Below are positions 31,051 through 33,235 of a stretch of DNA of 33,235 bases, one piece after another; the first letter of the stretch is position 1; the number at the start of each line of letters is the position of its first letter. The position numbers and the translations under genes are program-made. The DNA is taken from the NCBI GenBank assembly GCA_027575765.1, contig JANBPT010000502.1:1-33235 (forward strand). Direction: 5' to 3'. The notes below the pieces were generated by a model. It did no database searches and was not told the DNA's origin. It saw only the letters and a list, made by a program, of their open reading frames with translations. The stretch comes from Tieghemiomyces parasiticus (Eukaryota; Kickxellomycota; Dimargaritomycetes; Dimargaritales; Dimargaritaceae).

Positions 31051-33235
31051 AAACTGGCAGTTGTTTTTATAGCATCTACAGATGGCTGTCATAGTCTAAA
31101 CCCCCCCCCCCACCTTCTGATCCATATCCCAAGTGAGGCCAACTGGTTGTCTTTCCGTCCCAGGCACTGCCACCTGACCCTGGTGGCGGCGCCTCAGAGC
31201 AGCTGATCAATGGAAGGTCTACCCTCCTATCCTTACGGTGGCCCCACCCTTCCATCACCTTCACTAACCAAACCGGGTGCCACATGCTATCCTTTTTGGG
31301 CCTTGTCTTCTATATTTGATTTATTCCCGATCCGACAGCTACCTAGTTGTCTCTCCACTCCCTGCTGGAACCTGGTCCTGTCTCGGCCTGTTGTCTTGGA
31401 TCCTCTAGCCTTGGCTAAATATTTACTATGAAGGATGCCGGGCATTCTTCCAATAAAAGAGACCTATTGGCCGCCATTCAATATAACAGTCGTTGCTTAA
31501 ATTATCAACCCCTCGTCTAAAGTAGGGCTTAACCACTAGTATTCTTTAACCAAGTATACGCCCACCACAGGGACATGCTTAATATCACTTTACTGTGGAG
31601 CTGGGGCAGTCCTTGCGACACCTTTCATGTTGGCTAACCTAAGCCGTATGTCCAGTCATATAACCTCGGCCTCCCACATCCCCTACAGTTTCCGAGTGGG
31701 ACGTATGTAGGGTAGGCATGAACTCAAAGGGTTGGGTAAGTCTAGTGTGACGCCCATAAACAAGGCCGCACAACGAATGCGCTAGTCCGCAGCCTCGTCA
31801 AGTTACAGTCCGCCAGCGGTTGCCAAGCCTTCCATGCAACCGCCGGCAGGGTACGCTCGATTTCGACCTTCACTACTTAACATCCTCTACCCACTCGGGT
31901 CGCCACCCACCTCCATGGTTGCCTCTCTGTTGTGTTGCCTACTTACTTGAATTTGTGGCCAGTGCGTAGCACTCCCCACCTCCGGGTGGCTTTCCATCTC
32001 CCCAGGATACCCACCCCACCTGGCTACTTGTCCAGTGGGTGCCAGACCTCATTTATGGGCACCCCATACATACACATGACAATCTGTCGTGGGCCCTAGT
32101 CTGCCACCAGTGAGTTTGTTGGAATCATTTGAACACCAAGGCCCTGTGGTAGGGAGGATGCCGGATATGGAGTCTATAAAAGAGTAGAGGCGCAGGTGTA
32201 GAAGCGTGCATTGATCTTTCGATGCTGGCGCTATGCACGCCTTGGAACAGCTGGTCGTTGGAGCCAAGGGTAGTCTTTGGACTTTCGGCACGGTGTCCTT
32301 GGTAGGTCTTCGGTCTGGTGGCCTTTGGTGTAAGGTCCGGGTGCGAGTAGTAGGAACAACGGAATCCACAATTGCGAGTCATTATTGGGGAAATGAAAAG
32401 GTAGCGCTATCAATGTAGGCGAGGGATGGTGGGCTGGTCGGCATGGGGTATCTTGCGGTTTGGCAGGGTAGCACTGTTGGGAACAACAGGCCCACTGCCT
32501 GCCCTGCCCCTGTCCCTGTCTAGTTCACCGGACGCTCTTTTGATAGGGGATTTAAGTGGTGGCTATTCTCCAGGGAGACGTGTCCCGCATTGAAGGGCTC
32601 TGGCCGGCCGTAAAAGAAGGTGCAGTTGGAGGAAGGACGTCCCAGTCAGACATCTAATTTAGTGTCACTGTACTGGGCCAAAGAGCCTTATGAACAAGTG
32701 TGTATACTATGGATTTACACAGCTCACTAGGAAGTGGAGGTCGGACATGGATAATGCTGTTGGATCAAGATGGGTCGGTATGGCTACAACATAAACCGTG
32801 CAACAAACACTGCTTTGGGGTCAAATGTGAATTGCAGTATTCAATTGGTCACCTTGGCTAGCCCTTGGTCATTTCTTCTTTGGTATTAGGGTTTGTGATG
32901 ACTAGCAACCCCGATTTGCACCTCACAAGGCTTTCAAGAGAGTTTCGTTCCGGGTTTCGGCGGTCAATTGCCCACTGTAAATTGCTTATGGATCCCAACT
33001 GGGCTTCCTAATGCATAGTGGCATCCTTATTATCGCACCCAGAGCCACCACTGCCATCCAGACTCCCCCTCCCCCTCCCCATGCCCCACTAGCCCTCTAC
33101 CCTCGACCCACCTCCCCGCCCTTAGTGCGCCACCCGACCACCCTTACTTACACGCACGTTTGCGCCTTCCCATACCCTGCTGCTCGGCCGCCCCACTTTG
33201 ACCCGTCATTATATCTGGCGTGACACATCGCCCCG
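31051..33235. other. Right-hand spacer
   Basis: No gene is recognised. It holds an 11-C run at 31101-31111, a TC-rich stretch around 31200-31430 with AATAAA at 31452-31457 (no gene found to use it), and a strongly pyrimidine-rich segment at about 33054-33120. The last resembles the leaders seen before genes in this window (before 5955, 14409 and 26153) and may announce a plus-strand gene starting beyond the right edge. Confidence 0.45.
31101..31111. repeat. C11 homopolymer
   Basis: An uninterrupted run of eleven C shortly after the mariner remnant. Similar 8-9-base G or C runs recur in other non-coding parts of the window. Confidence 0.9.

Noticed and set aside
1..33235. CRISPR array, bacterial operon or prophage
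   Set aside because: No regularly spaced repeats, Shine-Dalgarno-led gene strings or phage genes; the introns and gene families are eukaryotic.

Overview
The window looks like nuclear DNA of a filamentous fungus, probably an early-diverging (non-Dikarya) lineage such as Zoopagomycota/Kickxellomycotina. The fungal call rests on a squalene synthase, a CCR4-NOT scaffold subunit, a Glo3-type ArfGAP, and spliceosomal introns of about 150-490 nt with GTAAGT/GTAGGT donors and CAG/TAG acceptors. The lineage guess is weak: it rests on gene style, not on a phylogenetic marker. Genes are GC-rich in third positions and sit in long spacers with no recognisable coding content.

Layout: 1-5954 is a gene-poor spacer. 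5955-7424 (+) is squalene synthase (ERG9, two exons). 7815-8129 (-) is a small cysteine-free thioredoxin-fold protein, convergent with ERG9. 8130-11896 is a second gene-poor spacer. 11897-13630 (+) and 14409-16248 (+) are a tandem pair of paralogous secreted proteins. Each has a signal peptide, a beta-trefoil (ricin-B-like) N-terminal module and an unrecognised C-terminal region of about 300 residues. They share intron positions, intron phases, and a middle exon of exactly 489 nt. 16660-18594 (-) is the CCR4-NOT subunit NOT2. 19550-21821 (-) is a three-exon, membrane-anchored alpha/beta hydrolase of the isoprenylcysteine methylesterase type, whose nucleophile serine and catalytic histidine are both missing. 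24028-25512 (+) is a protein with a clear signal peptide followed at once by an F-box. 26153-28661 (+) is a six-exon Glo3/ARFGAP2-3-type ArfGAP ending in two micro-exons. 30640-31050 (+) is a decayed mariner (DD34D) transposase fragment. The rest, to 33235, is spacer.

How the genes relate: the housekeeping genes (sterol synthesis in the ER, mRNA decay/transcription, COPI traffic) show no shared pathway; this is ordinary eukaryotic gene order. The part most likely to hold undescribed biology is the set of secretory-route proteins (the lectin-fusion pair and the signal-peptide F-box protein), plus two folds that have lost their catalytic residues (the hydrolase and the thioredoxin-like protein). 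All gene models were built by eye from reading-frame continuity, splice consensus and protein-family knowledge. No searches were run.
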